Source: Pinibacter aurantiacus
GTDB lineage: Bacteria; Bacteroidota; Bacteroidia; Chitinophagales; Chitinophagaceae
Assembly: GCF_019130065.1 (NCBI RefSeq)
Contig: NZ_JAHSPG010000001.1
Location: 310,001 to 374,000, forward strand
DNA: 64,000 bases
Direction of reading: 5' to 3'
The notes below the pieces were generated by a model, which saw only the letters and a program-made list of their open reading frames with translations, ran no database searches and was not told where the DNA came from. The first letter of the stretch is position 1; each line of letters begins with the position of its first letter. A program made the position numbers and the translations under genes. Below, one piece after another: positions 1 to 8,741 of the stretch.

Positions 1-1
1 A

Positions 2-121
2 CTTATTCTTGTTGCCTACTCGCTGCATAACCGCAGGTCCATTTTCTATTACCTCGTCGTAATTGATGGATTAATGCTGGTGAAAGCGCTGTGCGGGATT
101 GTGGCGATGAAGTTTTTCTAA
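2..121 (+). CDS. C-terminal end of a membrane protein (partial)
   Basis: An open frame enters from the left edge and ends at TAA 119-121, giving 39 residues. The last 20 are hydrophobic (VVIDGLMLVKALCGIVAMKF), which suggests a terminal membrane helix. A basic stretch (HNRRS) precedes it. The stop is followed two bases later by an AATAACTG repeat array. The family cannot be named from so short a piece. Confidence 0.5.
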   Translation, partial: LILVAYSLHNRRSIFYYLVVIDGLMLVKALCGIVAMKFF

Positions 122-122
122 T

Positions 123-352
123 GACTGAATAACTGATTAACTGAATAACTGAATAACTGAGTTGTTCATATCCGGTTATCTATTTGTTGTTGGGTAAGCG
201 GAAGTACACTGATTGGGCTTTTCTTGCGTCGCACACTTCAACAGAAGTTCTTCTTTGAACAATAGACAATCGATGTCTCTGATTGCATTTCGCAGTCTAA
301 CTTTCAACACTTCAGTTATTCAGTTACTCAGTTATTCAGTTATTCAGTTAAT
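123..352. repeat. Inverted pair of AATAACTG / CAGTTATT arrays
   Basis: The left arm (123-165) is built from the 8-mer AATAACTG with some degenerate units. The right arm (309-352) is built from the reverse complement CAGTTATT. About 140 bp of unremarkable sequence lies between. The pair fills the 307-bp gap between the partial membrane gene and the rhodanese gene. Matching arms occur at 13756-13861 and 50705-50825. Confidence 0.85.
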
Positions 353-399
353 AAAAAAGCGTCATCACTCTTGCTGCTTGCAGCAATAAGCAATGACGC
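353..399 (-). terminator. Intrinsic terminator after the rhodanese gene
   Basis: Read on the minus strand, GCGTCAT and ATGACGC (359-365 and 393-399) form an outer stem with an inner partly paired GC-containing segment, followed by a run of six T (plus-strand A 353-358). It lies downstream of the stop at 429 and suits termination of the Ddl-PASTA-rhodanese transcript. Confidence 0.6.
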
Positions 400-400
400 C

Positions 401-432
401 CTATTAATTACTAATTACTAATTATTAATTAC
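401..432. repeat. AATTACT heptamer array overlapping the rhodanese stop codon
   Basis: About four units of AATTACT/AATTATT run up to and into the stop codon of the minus-strand rhodanese gene (plus-strand TTA 429-431). No second arm is obvious nearby. Confidence 0.7.
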
Positions 433-752
433 TTCACAATTTTCTCATCGCCAAACTTCTCCTGCCATGCTAAAATTCCACCTTCCACATTCACTGTGTT
501 TGTGAAACCCATTGTTTCAAGGAACATCGCGGCTGTGGCGCTTCTTTTGCCGCTGCGGCAATGAATGAACAATTCTTCATCTTTCAGGTTTTCGATCTCA
601 TCGATCTGCATTGCCTGAATTTTTCCCAAAGGAATCAAAGGCACGCCAAGGTTTGCTTCTGCATATTCGTTTGGCTCGCGCACGTCAATCACATGCAGCT
701 TTTCGCCTGCATCAAGTTTTGCTTTTAGTTCTTCAACTGTAATATTTCTCAT
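429..752 (-). CDS. Rhodanese-like sulfurtransferase domain protein
   Basis: This is a single-domain rhodanese of 107 residues, the usual size for GlpE/PspE-like proteins. The N-terminal CH2A-type motif VIDVREPNEY (about 21-30) and the catalytic loop HCRSGKRSA (about 64-72), with the active cysteine at its start, are both intact. Proteins of this type carry persulfide sulfur in the cytoplasm; the acceptor cannot be read from sequence. There is no signal peptide. The gene follows the PASTA gene by 16 bp on the same strand and is probably the last gene of that transcript. Its stop codon lies inside an AATTATT repeat array. Confidence 0.9.
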   Translation of the reverse strand: MRNITVEELKAKLDAGEKLHVIDVREPNEYAEANLGVPLIPLGKIQAMQIDEIENLKDEELFIHCRSGKRSATAAMFLETMGFTNTVNVEGGILAWQEKFGDEKIVK

Positions 753-768
753 AATAAAACTTTAATCG

Positions 769-1590
769 TTAGTAAGAAGATCCGTCATCCTGAGGGTTCG
801 CAGCAGTTGTATCGCGCACAGGCTTTTCAGTTTGTAACCAAATATCGATCATTTGGCCTGCTCTGATCCTGCTTACCCTTCCATCCGGTGTATAATGTTT
901 CGGCTCCTGATCATAAATATAGGCATTGACTGAATCTGTGACGCCCGGTTTATATACAGCTGACCCGAAACTAATGCCCACCACACTAAGTTTTGCTTTA
1001 GCCTCGTTATAAGTCATCCCTGTTAAATCCGGCACCGCAAGATCAATACCCGATGGGCCTCCGCTTAAAGTTAGCGATATCTCTGAACCCATTGGCAATT
1101 TGGTGCCTGGTTGCACTTCTTTTCCGTTTACAGATTGATTCAATACTGTATTTCTTGTAAAATCGGGTTTATAAAGGGTATCTCCCATTTTGAAGCCAAA
1201 CTGCCTGATCACTATCTCTGCATTTCTAAAACTCATACCTACCAGGTTCGGCATTACCACGTCTGGCGGCACGGTTCTGTTGATGGTCAGGAACACAGTT
1301 CTGTTGACCTTTACCAATTCATCGGCATCGGGAAACTGTCGCAAGACAACGCTTGGCTTAACAGTATCGCGATAAACTGAATCCTGTATTTCTACTTCAA
1401 AGCCTTGCTGCTCCAATGATTTCTTAGCTTCTTCGTAAGTTTTTCCGGTAACAGACGGAATGCGCAAAACCTTTCCATGTTTCGTGAAAAAGTTGAGAGA
1501 TGAAAGCACCAGCAAGATCAGTACCACGCCCAGCACAAAGGCTGCAACTATATTGACCCAAAGCGGCTTATTTGTAAGGAATTTAAACAC
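769..1590 (-). CDS. Membrane-anchored triple-PASTA protein
   Basis: The 273-residue protein has a short cytoplasmic N-terminus, one membrane helix (about 12-34) and three successive PASTA domains (about 41-105, 110-178 and 185-255). Each begins with a P-(S/N/D)-(V/L)-x-G-x-(S/T) signature: IPSVTGKTYEEAK, MPNLVGMSFRNAE, VPDLTGMTYNEAK. PASTA domains bind peptidoglycan or beta-lactams in PBPs and Ser/Thr kinases. Here no kinase or PBP domain is attached. The gene lies directly downstream of ddl on the same strand, an arrangement that fits a cell-wall role, though the function is unproven. The C-terminal tail is Asp/Ser-rich. Confidence 0.88.
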   Translation of the reverse strand: MFKFLTNKPLWVNIVAAFVLGVVLILLVLSSLNFFTKHGKVLRIPSVTGKTYEEAKKSLEQQGFEVEIQDSVYRDTVKPSVVLRQFPDADELVKVNRTVFLTINRTVPPDVVMPNLVGMSFRNAEIVIRQFGFKMGDTLYKPDFTRNTVLNQSVNGKEVQPGTKLPMGSEISLTLSGGPSGIDLAVPDLTGMTYNEAKAKLSVVGISFGSAVYKPGVTDSVNAYIYDQEPKHYTPDGRVSRIRAGQMIDIWLQTEKPVRDTTAANPQDDGSSY

Positions 1591-1655
1591 AATAACTTGG
1601 TTTTGTTTTCATGGATTATCTAATGTGCGCCCAAAGAAATGAAAAAAAGCTTGAA

Positions 1656-1793
1656 AGGCCTAATGCGGAACGCGGAACGCAGAACGCCAAATGCTCAATG
1701 CTTAACGCTATGGTTCAATGTCGGAGACCCTCGCGTTAGGCGTTAGGCCTTTCGCGTTTTGCGTTAGGCGTTTCGCGTTAAGCTCCTAACGCC
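1656..1793. repeat. Inverted heptamer arrays of AACGCxx / GCGTTxx type
   Basis: The left arm (1656-1710) shows a 7-bp rhythm (AACGCGG, AACGCAG, AACGCCA, AATGCTC, AATGCTT, AACGCTA). The right arm (1731-1793) shows the complement (GCGTTAG, GCGTTAG, GCGTTTT, GCGTTAG, GCGTTTC, GCGTTAA). The right arm covers the ddl stop codon at 1778 and the codons just before it. Units are more degenerate than in other arrays, but the period is clear. Confidence 0.75.
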
Positions 1794-2761
1794 TCTTCCA
1801 ACAACTCAGTATAAAAATCCTTCAGCTCCATGCCAGCAGCCCGAACCTGTTGAGGCACGAGGCTTTCCGCGGTTTGCCCGGGAACGGTATTAATTTCGAG
1901 CATGTATGGCTCACCTTTGGCTTCGTTGTAAATGAAGTCTATGCGCACTACACCACGGCAGTTGAACACTTCGTATACTTTTTTGGCGGTGTACCTTACT
2001 TTTTCTGCAATCGATTCGTCCACTACAGCGGGCGTAATTTCTTCGCTAAGGCCCTGGTATTTGGCTTCAAAATCGAAAAACTCTTTCTTGCTTATTACTT
2101 CTGTAAACGGTAGTGTTTTTATTTCTCCTTTTGTTTTATAAACACCGATCGTAAATTCCCTTCCGGAAATAAACTCTTCCACCAGCACCTGATCGTCTTC
2201 TTTAAATGCTTTTTCCAAAGCAGCGGCCATATCTTCTTTGTCGTTCACTTTGCTCATACCAATACTGGATCCGCCGTTGTTTGGCTTTACAAATACTGGC
2301 AATTGCAACAATGAGCTTACCACTGACGGCTCAATGCCTGTGTGCTTGAACAAATGCAAGCTTTTTGCTACGTTGATTCCACCGAAAGCTGCAACGGCAA
2401 CGGTATAGCGCTTGTTAAATGTAAGTGCAGAAGTGGCTGCATCGCATGAAGTGTAAGGAATATTCATGAGGTCAAAATATCCCTGCAATTTTCCATCTTC
2501 ACCCGGCGTTCCGTGAATACCGATAAACACGGCCTGGAACCTTATCTTTTCGCCGCTGATGGTGATTGTGAAGTCGTTTTTGTCTACCGCTATTTTTTCA
2601 CCCTTATTGCTTTCATATATCCAGCCGTCCGGTCTGATGTCAATTTTGTAAACGTTAAATTTTTCTTTGTCCAGATTTTTTTCAATGGTAATGGCACTCA
2701 TGTACGAAATCTGTGCCTCTCCGGAATAACCTCCTGTTACAAAAGCGATGTTCGGCTTCAT
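1778..2761 (-). CDS. ddl: D-alanine--D-alanine ligase
   Basis: The enzyme joins two D-Ala in an ATP-dependent step for the peptidoglycan stem peptide. The ATP-grasp features are all visible: HGTPGEDGKLQGYFDL (about 103-118), the ATP-binding stretch FVKPNNGGSSIGMSKV, and the C-terminal EINTVPGQT-SLVPQQ metal and substrate loop. At 327 residues the length is normal. A likely promoter (TAGGTTTG) lies 54 bp upstream. It is the first gene of a minus-strand group with the PASTA protein and rhodanese. The last codons (EALGA-stop) overlap a GCGTTAG repeat array. Confidence 0.95.
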   Translation of the reverse strand: MKPNIAFVTGGYSGEAQISYMSAITIEKNLDKEKFNVYKIDIRPDGWIYESNKGEKIAVDKNDFTITISGEKIRFQAVFIGIHGTPGEDGKLQGYFDLMNIPYTSCDAATSALTFNKRYTVAVAAFGGINVAKSLHLFKHTGIEPSVVSSLLQLPVFVKPNNGGSSIGMSKVNDKEDMAAALEKAFKEDDQVLVEEFISGREFTIGVYKTKGEIKTLPFTEVISKKEFFDFEAKYQGLSEEITPAVVDESIAEKVRYTAKKVYEVFNCRGVVRIDFIYNEAKGEPYMLEINTVPGQTAESLVPQQVRAAGMELKDFYTELLEEALGA

Positions 2762-2814
2762 TAAATAATTGGTTTGCTGTTGGGTGAAATAATGTTCGTT
2801 TAATCATCAAATAT

Positions 2815-2822
2815 CAAACCTA
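2815..2822 (-). promoter_or_regulatory. -7 promoter element for ddl
   Basis: Plus-strand CAAACCTA reads TAGGTTTG on the minus strand, an exact match to the Bacteroidota -7 consensus TAnnTTTG. It sits 54 bp before the ddl start. No clear -33 TTG was seen at the usual distance. Confidence 0.5.
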
Positions 2823-2930
2823 AAATGGAAGTGGAAAAAAAAAGTTGGAAGAGCGAATGCCAGTGGCCGGTGTTGAGAAAGCAGTCTTTCATTATTACAA
2901 AGGCGCAGGCAGTAATGAGAGTGACCAAGA

Positions 2931-3035
2931 ATTACCACTTAGACACTAAGGGCACTAAGTTTCACTAAGAGAACCCTGAACTTACAGCAACCCTTAGTGC
3001 GGCTAAGTGCCCTTAGTGCCTTAGTGGTATAAGAA
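2931..3035. repeat. CACTAAG element, copy 1
   Basis: The left arm TTACCACTTAGACACTAAG... (2932-2971) and the right arm CCCTTAGTG...CCTTAGTGGTA (2991-3030) are inverted, about 20 bp apart, and made of 7-bp CACTAAG/CTTAGTG units. The outer flank (TAAGAAAATCTCGCAC) resembles the flanks of the copies at 5893, 33030 and 35420. It lies in the 367-bp gap between ddl and the FKBP gene, which otherwise holds only the ddl promoter and the FKBP terminator. Confidence 0.85.
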
Positions 3036-3077
3036 AATCTCGCACCTACGACCTGACGCACAGAAAGCAACAGGCAA

Positions 3078-3105
3078 CAAAAAAGCACCGGCAAACGCCG
3101 ATGCT
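3078..3105 (-). terminator. Intrinsic terminator after the FKBP gene
   Basis: On the minus strand AGCATCGGC-GTTT-GCCGGTGCT forms a 9-bp stem (one G-T wobble) followed by TTTTTT. It begins 24 bp after the stop codon of the FKBP gene. Confidence 0.85.
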
Positions 3106-3128
3106 TTCCAAAATCTTATTCTAAGAGA

Positions 3129-4067
3129 TTATTTTTTTGCTTTTGCTGCAGCAGAATCATGCGCATGTGGCATTTCAAACTGTGGAGCAGCTTTAGGAGC
3201 TGGAGCTTTGTCAGCAACATCTTCAACATCTACATCGAATACCAATGATTCGAATGGTTTACCGCCAGGGCCAGGCTGAGGACCGTAAGCAAGGAAACCA
3301 GGGATGTACAATGTAGCTTTACCACCTTTTTTCAGCAATCTCAAACCTTCGTCCCAGCCGTTGATCACCTGGTGCTGACCAATTGTGAAACCGAATGCAG
3401 GTTTTTCTGCGCCTCTGTTGTTTTCAAATTCTTTATCTGTGTCAAACAATTTACCAGTGTATCTTACTGATACGTATTTACCGGAATCAATTGAAGCACC
3501 TTCACCTGGATTTTGTATTACTACAAATGTTCCTTTACCTGTTTTTTGTGCATTGTTAATGCCTTTGCTTTTCAATTTAGCCTCGATTGCAGAAACTTGT
3601 TTGTCGCCAATTGCATTCATTTCTTTTTCACGATCTGCGCGCACAGCTTCTTCGTTTGCCATGATATCTTCTACTTTGAAATTCAGGTAAAGTTTGTCAC
3701 CTTTTTTCAAGATAGAACCACCTGCCATTGGCATTTTTGCCAAAATACTATCCGCAAATTGCAGGATAACAACGCTATCACCTTTGTGCAGCAAACGGAA
3801 AATTTCGTTTGGTTGATAAATTGCACCAACGCTGTCAGCTTGCGCATATACAGCCATTGTTTTGTACGAATCTGCCAAAACAGAATCGTTTATTTTTTGA
3901 ACGTAGTTTATTTTCAATACCTCGCCTATTTTCACCTGCGGACCACTACCCTGTTTTACGATCTTGTACATTAACCCGCTCGCAGTTTTTTTATAGCCTG
4001 CATTGTTGCATGCTGTCAAACCCAATACTGCAGCAGCCGCTACAGCAATCGATGTAATTTTTGTCAT
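3129..4067 (-). CDS. FKBP-type peptidyl-prolyl isomerase lipoprotein
   Basis: The product is 312 residues long when started at 4067. That start gives a clean lipoprotein signal, MTKITSIAVAAAAVLGLTAC, with the lipobox Cys at 20; a longer frame from 4100 would overlap the upstream gene and spoil the signal. A first FKBP-like region (about 30-140) is diverged. The second (about 190-280) keeps the FKBP core, including VSVRYTGKLFD, VINGWDEGL and a YG-P-PGP segment typical of the active-site loop. The tail is Ala/Pro/Lys-rich. The role is probably folding of exported proteins at the envelope. A terminator follows. Confidence 0.88.
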   Translation of the reverse strand: MTKITSIAVAAAAVLGLTACNNAGYKKTASGLMYKIVKQGSGPQVKIGEVLKINYVQKINDSVLADSYKTMAVYAQADSVGAIYQPNEIFRLLHKGDSVVILQFADSILAKMPMAGGSILKKGDKLYLNFKVEDIMANEEAVRADREKEMNAIGDKQVSAIEAKLKSKGINNAQKTGKGTFVVIQNPGEGASIDSGKYVSVRYTGKLFDTDKEFENNRGAEKPAFGFTIGQHQVINGWDEGLRLLKKGGKATLYIPGFLAYGPQPGPGGKPFESLVFDVDVEDVADKAPAPKAAPQFEMPHAHDSAAAKAKK

Positions 4068-4080
4068 TTTTTGTTTATTG

Positions 4081-5094
4081 TTATTGCAATTGTAAAGCAT
4101 TTTCTTTAACTGCTTGTTTAAATTTTTTTACCGTTTGGTCAAGAGAGTCGTTCGTATGGCCGCCTGCCGCGTTAAAGTGGCCGCCGCCTTCAAAGTATTT
4201 TCTGGCAAATGTATTCACGTCCACATTGCCCTTGCTACGGAAACTCCATTTGCGTTCCTCGTCCCTGTCAATTACCAGGCCAACCATTTTAATTCCCTGA
4301 ATGCTTAGTGGAAAATTCACCAGCCCTTCGGTATCGCCGGTTTTTATTTCAAAACGCAACAGATCGCCTTTGGAAATAGCGATCAAAGCAGTATTGTATT
4401 CGTACATGATCTCCATTCTATTGGAAAGAACATGTCCAATAAAACGAAGCCTGTTTTCAAGATAATTATCGTAAATATTTTCGTGTACCTGTGTGTGCTG
4501 CAGCCCCACTTCTTTCAAGTGCGCCACCATGGTATGTACACCGGCAGTCGCTGCGGGGAAGCGGAAAGATCCTGTATCGCCAATGACACCTGCATAAAGG
4601 CACTCCGCCATGTCAATATTTATTTTATCTCCATGACCGCTGCCCACGATAAAGTCGTACACCATTTCTGAAGTCGAACTTTTGCCAGTATCGCTAATGC
4701 CATAATCGAAGGATTCAACTTCCGGCTGCTGGTGATGGTCGATCAGCATTTTTACGCATTTCAGCTCTTTTAAAGGAGCCGCAAGAGACTTCGTGCGTGG
4801 CAATGTGTTGAAGTCGAGGCAAAAAAGCCACTCCGCCTGTTGCAAAATACCCGGCACTTCCGCTCTGCCCTTTTGGCTTTCGAAATCCAGTACGGTATCG
4901 CAACCTGGCATCCAGTTAAGGAATCCCGCCCAGTTTGTAGGCGAAACAACTGTTACAGTATGCCCGAACTGTCTTAAAAAATGATATAATGCAAGCGAAG
5001 AACCCATGGCATCAGGATCTGGTTTCTGATGCATGGTAATGACCACTTTGCGTGGTGAAGTCAGCTGGTTGTATATTTCCTGTATGGGTTTCAT
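4081..5094 (-). CDS. NrnA-type DHH/DHHA1 phosphoesterase
   Basis: The 337-residue protein (start at MKPIQEIYN, 5094) has the DHH phosphoesterase motifs DPDAMGSS (about 28-35), a CLDFN motif, LIDHHQQPE and GDTGSFRFP, followed by a DHHA1 domain ending in the GGGHFNAAGG motif. Family members degrade nanoRNA (2-5 nt) or pAp, or c-di-nucleotide products, using Mn2+. The upstream in-frame Met at 5157 adds residues with no family match and is not used here. It ends 14 bp before the FKBP start, so the two genes are probably cotranscribed. Confidence 0.88.
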   Translation of the reverse strand: MKPIQEIYNQLTSPRKVVITMHQKPDPDAMGSSLALYHFLRQFGHTVTVVSPTNWAGFLNWMPGCDTVLDFESQKGRAEVPGILQQAEWLFCLDFNTLPRTKSLAAPLKELKCVKMLIDHHQQPEVESFDYGISDTGKSSTSEMVYDFIVGSGHGDKINIDMAECLYAGVIGDTGSFRFPAATAGVHTMVAHLKEVGLQHTQVHENIYDNYLENRLRFIGHVLSNRMEIMYEYNTALIAISKGDLLRFEIKTGDTEGLVNFPLSIQGIKMVGLVIDRDEERKWSFRSKGNVDVNTFARKYFEGGGHFNAAGGHTNDSLDQTVKKFKQAVKENALQLQ

Positions 5095-5302
5095 AAAAAA
5101 CGGAGCGAAGGTAAGCGGAATTGATAAATTGTCAAAACAAGCTTTGGGACTTGGCAAAGAACGTTTAATGTCTGAAACTTAAGCAGTTAACGAATTGTTA
5201 TTGCGGAGGGAGAACACCATTGATTTGAAATTAGTGCTCGGAGATTTGAAATTCGATGCACAAAAAGATTCTCCTTTAATAAGTTCCGTTGTCACAGAGA
5301 AA

Positions 5303-5336
5303 GAATTCTTAATTCTTAATTCCTAATTCTTAATTT
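5303..5336. repeat. TTAATTC heptamer array upstream of ndk
   Basis: Four to five units of TTAATTC/CTAATTC end seven bases before the ndk -7 element. Only the pyrimidine-type (right) arm is seen. The 277-bp gap between the DHH gene and ndk otherwise holds only this array and the ndk promoter. Confidence 0.75.
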
Positions 5337-5342
5337 TCCCTC

Positions 5343-5350
5343 TATCTTTG
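5343..5350 (+). promoter_or_regulatory. -7 promoter element for ndk
   Basis: TATCTTTG matches TAnnTTTG exactly and lies 21 bp before the chosen ATG (5372), giving a leader of roughly 15 nt. The usual -33 position falls inside the TTAATTC repeat array and shows no TTG. Confidence 0.6.
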
Positions 5351-5371
5351 CCGGCCAAACAAAAAAGTGAT

Positions 5372-5788
5372 ATGAGCAACAGAACATTTACTATGATTAA
5401 GCCTGATGCTATGAAAAATGGCCACGCAGGTGCAATTTTAGATAGAATCATTAAAGAAGGATATCGCATTGTCGCGTTGAAACAAACAAAACTTTCTGCT
5501 GAAAAAGCTGGTGAGTTTTACGCAGTACACAGCGCAAGACCTTTCTACGGTGAGTTGGTAGAATTTATGAGCAGCGGCATTATCATTGCTGCTATTCTTG
5601 AAAAAGAAAATGCTGTGGCTTCATTCCGTACTTTGATCGGTGCAACTGACCCAGCTAAAGCTGACGAAGGTACCATCAGAAAAATGTACGCTACTTCTCT
5701 TGGCGAAAACGCAGTTCACGGTAGCGACAGCGACGAAAACGCTGAAATCGAAGGTAGCTTCTTCTTCTCTGGTTTAGAGAAATTCTAA
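5372..5788 (+). CDS. ndk: Nucleoside diphosphate kinase
   Basis: Ndk transfers the gamma-phosphate of ATP to NDPs through a phosphohistidine. The 138-residue frame starting [17 protein letters not shown] has the standard Ndk N-terminus and the catalytic motif NAVHGSDS with His116. An in-frame ATG at 5348 is not used: the family N-terminus begins at 5372, and 5348 falls in the -7 element. Length and motifs are normal for a bacterial Ndk. It is monocistronic, with its own promoter and a terminator 26 bp downstream. Confidence 0.97.
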   Translation: MSNRTFTMIKPDAMKNGHAGAILDRIIKEGYRIVALKQTKLSAEKAGEFYAVHSARPFYGELVEFMSSGIIIAAILEKENAVASFRTLIGATDPAKADEGTIRKMYATSLGENAVHGSDSDENAEIEGSFFFSGLEKF

Positions 5789-5813
5789 TTATAGAAACAG
5801 TAAGTTTTTTTAG

Positions 5814-5843
5814 AGCGATCACTACAAAGTGGTCGCTTTTTTT
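5814..5843 (+). terminator. Intrinsic terminator after ndk
   Basis: AGCGATCAC and GTGGTCGCT form a 9-bp stem with one G-T wobble and a six-base loop (TACAAA), followed by seven T. It starts 26 bp after the ndk stop. Confidence 0.85.
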
Positions 5844-5892
5844 GTGCACCAGCTTGAGCAGTTGCAAATCACAATTTAAGCAAGGGCGAAAT

Positions 5893-5985
5893 AAAACCAC
5901 TAAGACACTAAGCCCCACTAAGGTTCCCAAAAATTCAGGCATTTCTTAGTGAAACTTAGTGCCCTCTGTGCCTTAGTGGTAAAGA
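5893..5985. repeat. CACTAAG element, copy 2
   Basis: Left arm 5897-5923 (CCACTAAGACACTAAG...) and right arm 5942-5980 (...CTTAGTG...CCTTAGTGGT) are inverted with a loop of about 20 bp. The right flank TAAAGATTCGAG matches the flank of copy 4 (35420-35525). Confidence 0.85.
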
Positions 5986-6037
5986 TTCGAGAGCAGCACC
6001 TGCCCGCAACTCCGTATCTTCAAACAAATCTCCCATC

Positions 6038-6529
6038 ATGCAACAACCCGAATACTGGATGCGAGGACCAATCGAAGACATAGCCGCACTGCTACAACCT
6101 GTGGCCCATGCCTTACTGCAGGCACGCGACGAAGTAAACGAACTGATGAAGTATTTCCCCGAGCATCTTCTTTGGGAAAGACCCGCCAATGTTGCTTCTC
6201 CTGCTTTTCACCTGCAACATTTGTCCGGTGTGCTTGACAGATTATTTACCTACGCAAACGCGCAACCATTGAACCAGGAACAGCTTGCCTACCTTTCTGC
6301 CGAAGGCAAACAAAATGAAAATGCAACATTGAATATTTTGCTTGATAATTTTAATAAACAAATTGATCGTTCACTGGAGCAGCTTAAAACAATCAATGAA
6401 GATTCCTTAACAGCTTTTCGAGGCGTGGGTAGAAAACAACTACCATCAACCGTTATCGGCTTGCTCTTTCATGCAGCAGAACATACTATGAGGCACACGG
6501 GACAGTTGTTGGTGACGGTGAGGCTCTTA

Positions 6530-6541
<12 letters not shown>
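6038..6541 (+). CDS. DinB-like four-helix-bundle protein
   Basis: The 167-residue protein has the DinB/YfiT pattern: an early helix with His (H58, H61 in FHLQHLSGVLDRL) and a late helix HAAEHTMRHTGQL with H145, H149 and H153. In this superfamily three histidines bind a metal, and some members act as thiol transferases; the substrate is unknown here. The gene is flanked upstream by the CACTAAG element. Its last residues (V-E-S) and the stop TGA come from a GAGAGTTGAGAG repeat, so the true C-terminus may differ from that of its relatives. Confidence 0.8.
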
Positions 6542-7129
<588 letters not shown>

Positions 7130-7178
7130 ACTAAATCCTTTTTAGTTACAAGAAGGACTGATTTTCTTCAAAAGAAAA

Positions 7179-7216
7179 ATCTGCGTAAATCAGTCTAATC
7201 AGCGTCATCCCCGTCC
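7179..7216. repeat. Dispersed AAATCAGT-TAATCAGCGTCATC repeat, copy 1
   Basis: A stretch reading AAATCAGTCTAATCAGCG then TCATCC recurs in diverged form at 41336-41372 and 44754-44797, and in reverse at 25846-25893. It is followed here by CGAACGACTTCAGCCGGGCG, which resembles the sequence after nhaA (34363-34388). Confidence 0.6.
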
Positions 7217-7318
7217 GAACGACTTCAGCCGGGCGGGTGCGTGCTCTCTCCCCCCAATCTAAAAAATAATTGCGTATCTGAAAAATTCACACTTACTTTG
7301 TATTTCAAAGTGCTTTTT

Positions 7319-7855
7319 ATGGAGACAATATATTCGCTGAAAGCATCCATCAGAAGATGGATCGTATTCTTTGTGATCACATTGATATTAAGCGGTGCCA
7401 CTGCATTTGCGTTAGAGTCAGAACTTGCCTGGCTATGCACCGTGATTCCAAAAGACATCCATTTGTTTTTCTTTATTCAAAAATGTTACGTGGCGATTAA
7501 GGACATGAATGCCCAGTATCCTTTTCTTGCATATGGCTATGACTGGCTGGCCTTTGCTCACATTGTTATCGCAGTTGCGTTTATTGGACCATACAGGGAC
7601 CCGGTGAAAAATATTTGGATCATACAATTTGGCTGCATTGCCTGCATTCTTATATGGCCAACTGCTTTTATCGCTGGGCATGTGCGGCAAATTCCTTTAT
7701 ACTGGAAACTGATCGATTGTTCTTTCGGTGTGATCGGACTGGTTCCGCTTTTAATTTGCTATAAAAAAATTAAACGTCTTGAAGTACTTGAGAATATTGA
7801 GAACCAAACAAATTTATACGACTACTCAAAAAGGGAAATACAGGTTTTTAATTAA
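7319..7855 (+). CDS. Small four-helix membrane protein of unknown function
   Basis: The 178-residue product (start METIYSLKAS, 7319) has hydrophobic segments at about 15-35, 77-94, 105-123 and 134-152, with short loops. The segment RDPVKNIWIIQFGC and the final basic tail (YKKIKRL) suggest a cytoplasmic C-terminus. An earlier in-frame ATG at 7241 would add a hydrophilic stretch that looks non-coding. I do not recognise the family. It is followed by the MpaB-like gene on the same strand but separated by an inverted repeat. Confidence 0.75.
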   Translation: METIYSLKASIRRWIVFFVITLILSGATAFALESELAWLCTVIPKDIHLFFFIQKCYVAIKDMNAQYPFLAYGYDWLAFAHIVIAVAFIGPYRDPVKNIWIIQFGCIACILIWPTAFIAGHVRQIPLYWKLIDCSFGVIGLVPLLICYKKIKRLEVLENIENQTNLYDYSKREIQVFN

Positions 7856-7949
7856 GTAAAAAGTCAAAAGCTTTAGTTCAATCTCCTTGCCACCGGGCAA
7901 GACCAGTCTTTCAGGGTTTTGACTTTTGATTTTTTACTTTTTACTTAAC
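7851..7949. repeat. Inverted AAGTAAAAAGTCAAAA repeat
   Basis: AAGTAAAAAGTCAAAAG (7855-7871) is matched by the reverse complement CTTTTGA-TTTTTTACTTTTTACTT (7923-7946) about 50 bp downstream. The right arm has a duplicated unit. The structure resembles the other inverted arrays but with an A-rich unit. Confidence 0.75.
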
Positions 7950-7978
7950 ACCCATTATCGTTAACTTTAAAAGTAGTT

Positions 7979-8737
7979 ATGGAATACTTTGTTGAAGAAG
8001 GGCATATTGTGCAAAAGATATGGGGCAAGGCAGATGTGATCCTGCTGATATTTGCCGGCGCCGCGGCAGAGTTCGCTTTGAACAAATCTGTTGACTGGCT
8101 CTACTTTACAGGCAAATTGCCCGCTGATCCATTGGGCAGATTATTCACCACCGTTGGTTATGCAAGACAAATCATTTTTTCTCCGAAGGAAAAAGCACAT
8201 GCAGCCATTGACAGGATGCGAAAAATACACACGGGCGTTGAAACTGCGCGTGGCACGGCCATTCCAGACTGGGCATATCGCGATGTATTGTACATGTTGA
8301 TCCATTATTCTATTGCATCTTTTGAGGTTCTGGATAGAAAATTGACTGCCCTGGAAAAGGATGATGTAGTGGAAGTCTTTTACAGAATGGCAACACGCAT
8401 GGGTTTGGAGAATATTCCTTCGGACTACGCAGCATGGCATGCACAGTATTCAGACCAACAATCAACCAACCTGCAATACAGCGGCTACACAGCGGACCTC
8501 TTCAAACAATATAAAAAACACCTGGGCAGCTTCAGGTATTACATCTTGCTGGAGTCACAAAAACTGGTGGCAAATAAAGTTGTGCTTAACCATCTCAGCT
8601 TGCGAAATGGCTCTGCTATAAAGCCTTTGGTAAATGTGTACAAAATTTTCAGGCGAATTAACGCAGAGTGGTTCATTCAGTCTATTCTGCTACCCGCACA
8701 GTATAAAACACAGATCAGGCAAATGAACATGATATAG
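7979..8737 (+). CDS. MpaB/DUF2236-like protein
   Basis: The 252-residue protein resembles the DUF2236 (MpaB/latex-clearing type) family: an early Gly/Ala-rich helix (FAGAAAEFALN), a D-P-x-GRLFTT segment, then RMRKIHTGVE with the family His, and a W-AYRDVLYMLIHY stretch. Some family members are haem-dependent oxygenases; no substrate can be assigned here. There is no signal peptide. Assignment is from remembered family pattern, not from a search. Confidence 0.65.
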   Translation: MEYFVEEGHIVQKIWGKADVILLIFAGAAAEFALNKSVDWLYFTGKLPADPLGRLFTTVGYARQIIFSPKEKAHAAIDRMRKIHTGVETARGTAIPDWAYRDVLYMLIHYSIASFEVLDRKLTALEKDDVVEVFYRMATRMGLENIPSDYAAWHAQYSDQQSTNLQYSGYTADLFKQYKKHLGSFRYYILLESQKLVANKVVLNHLSLRNGSAIKPLVNVYKIFRRINAEWFIQSILLPAQYKTQIRQMNMI

Positions 8738-8741
8738 CTGT

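Noticed and set aside
3513-3974. 153-codon plus-strand frame
   Set aside because: It is antisense to the FKBP gene, rich in Cys/Phe/His, and without family features.
5095-5157. Longer N-terminus of the DHH phosphoesterase
   Set aside because: The extra 21 residues are not family-like and the Met at 5094 begins the normal fold.
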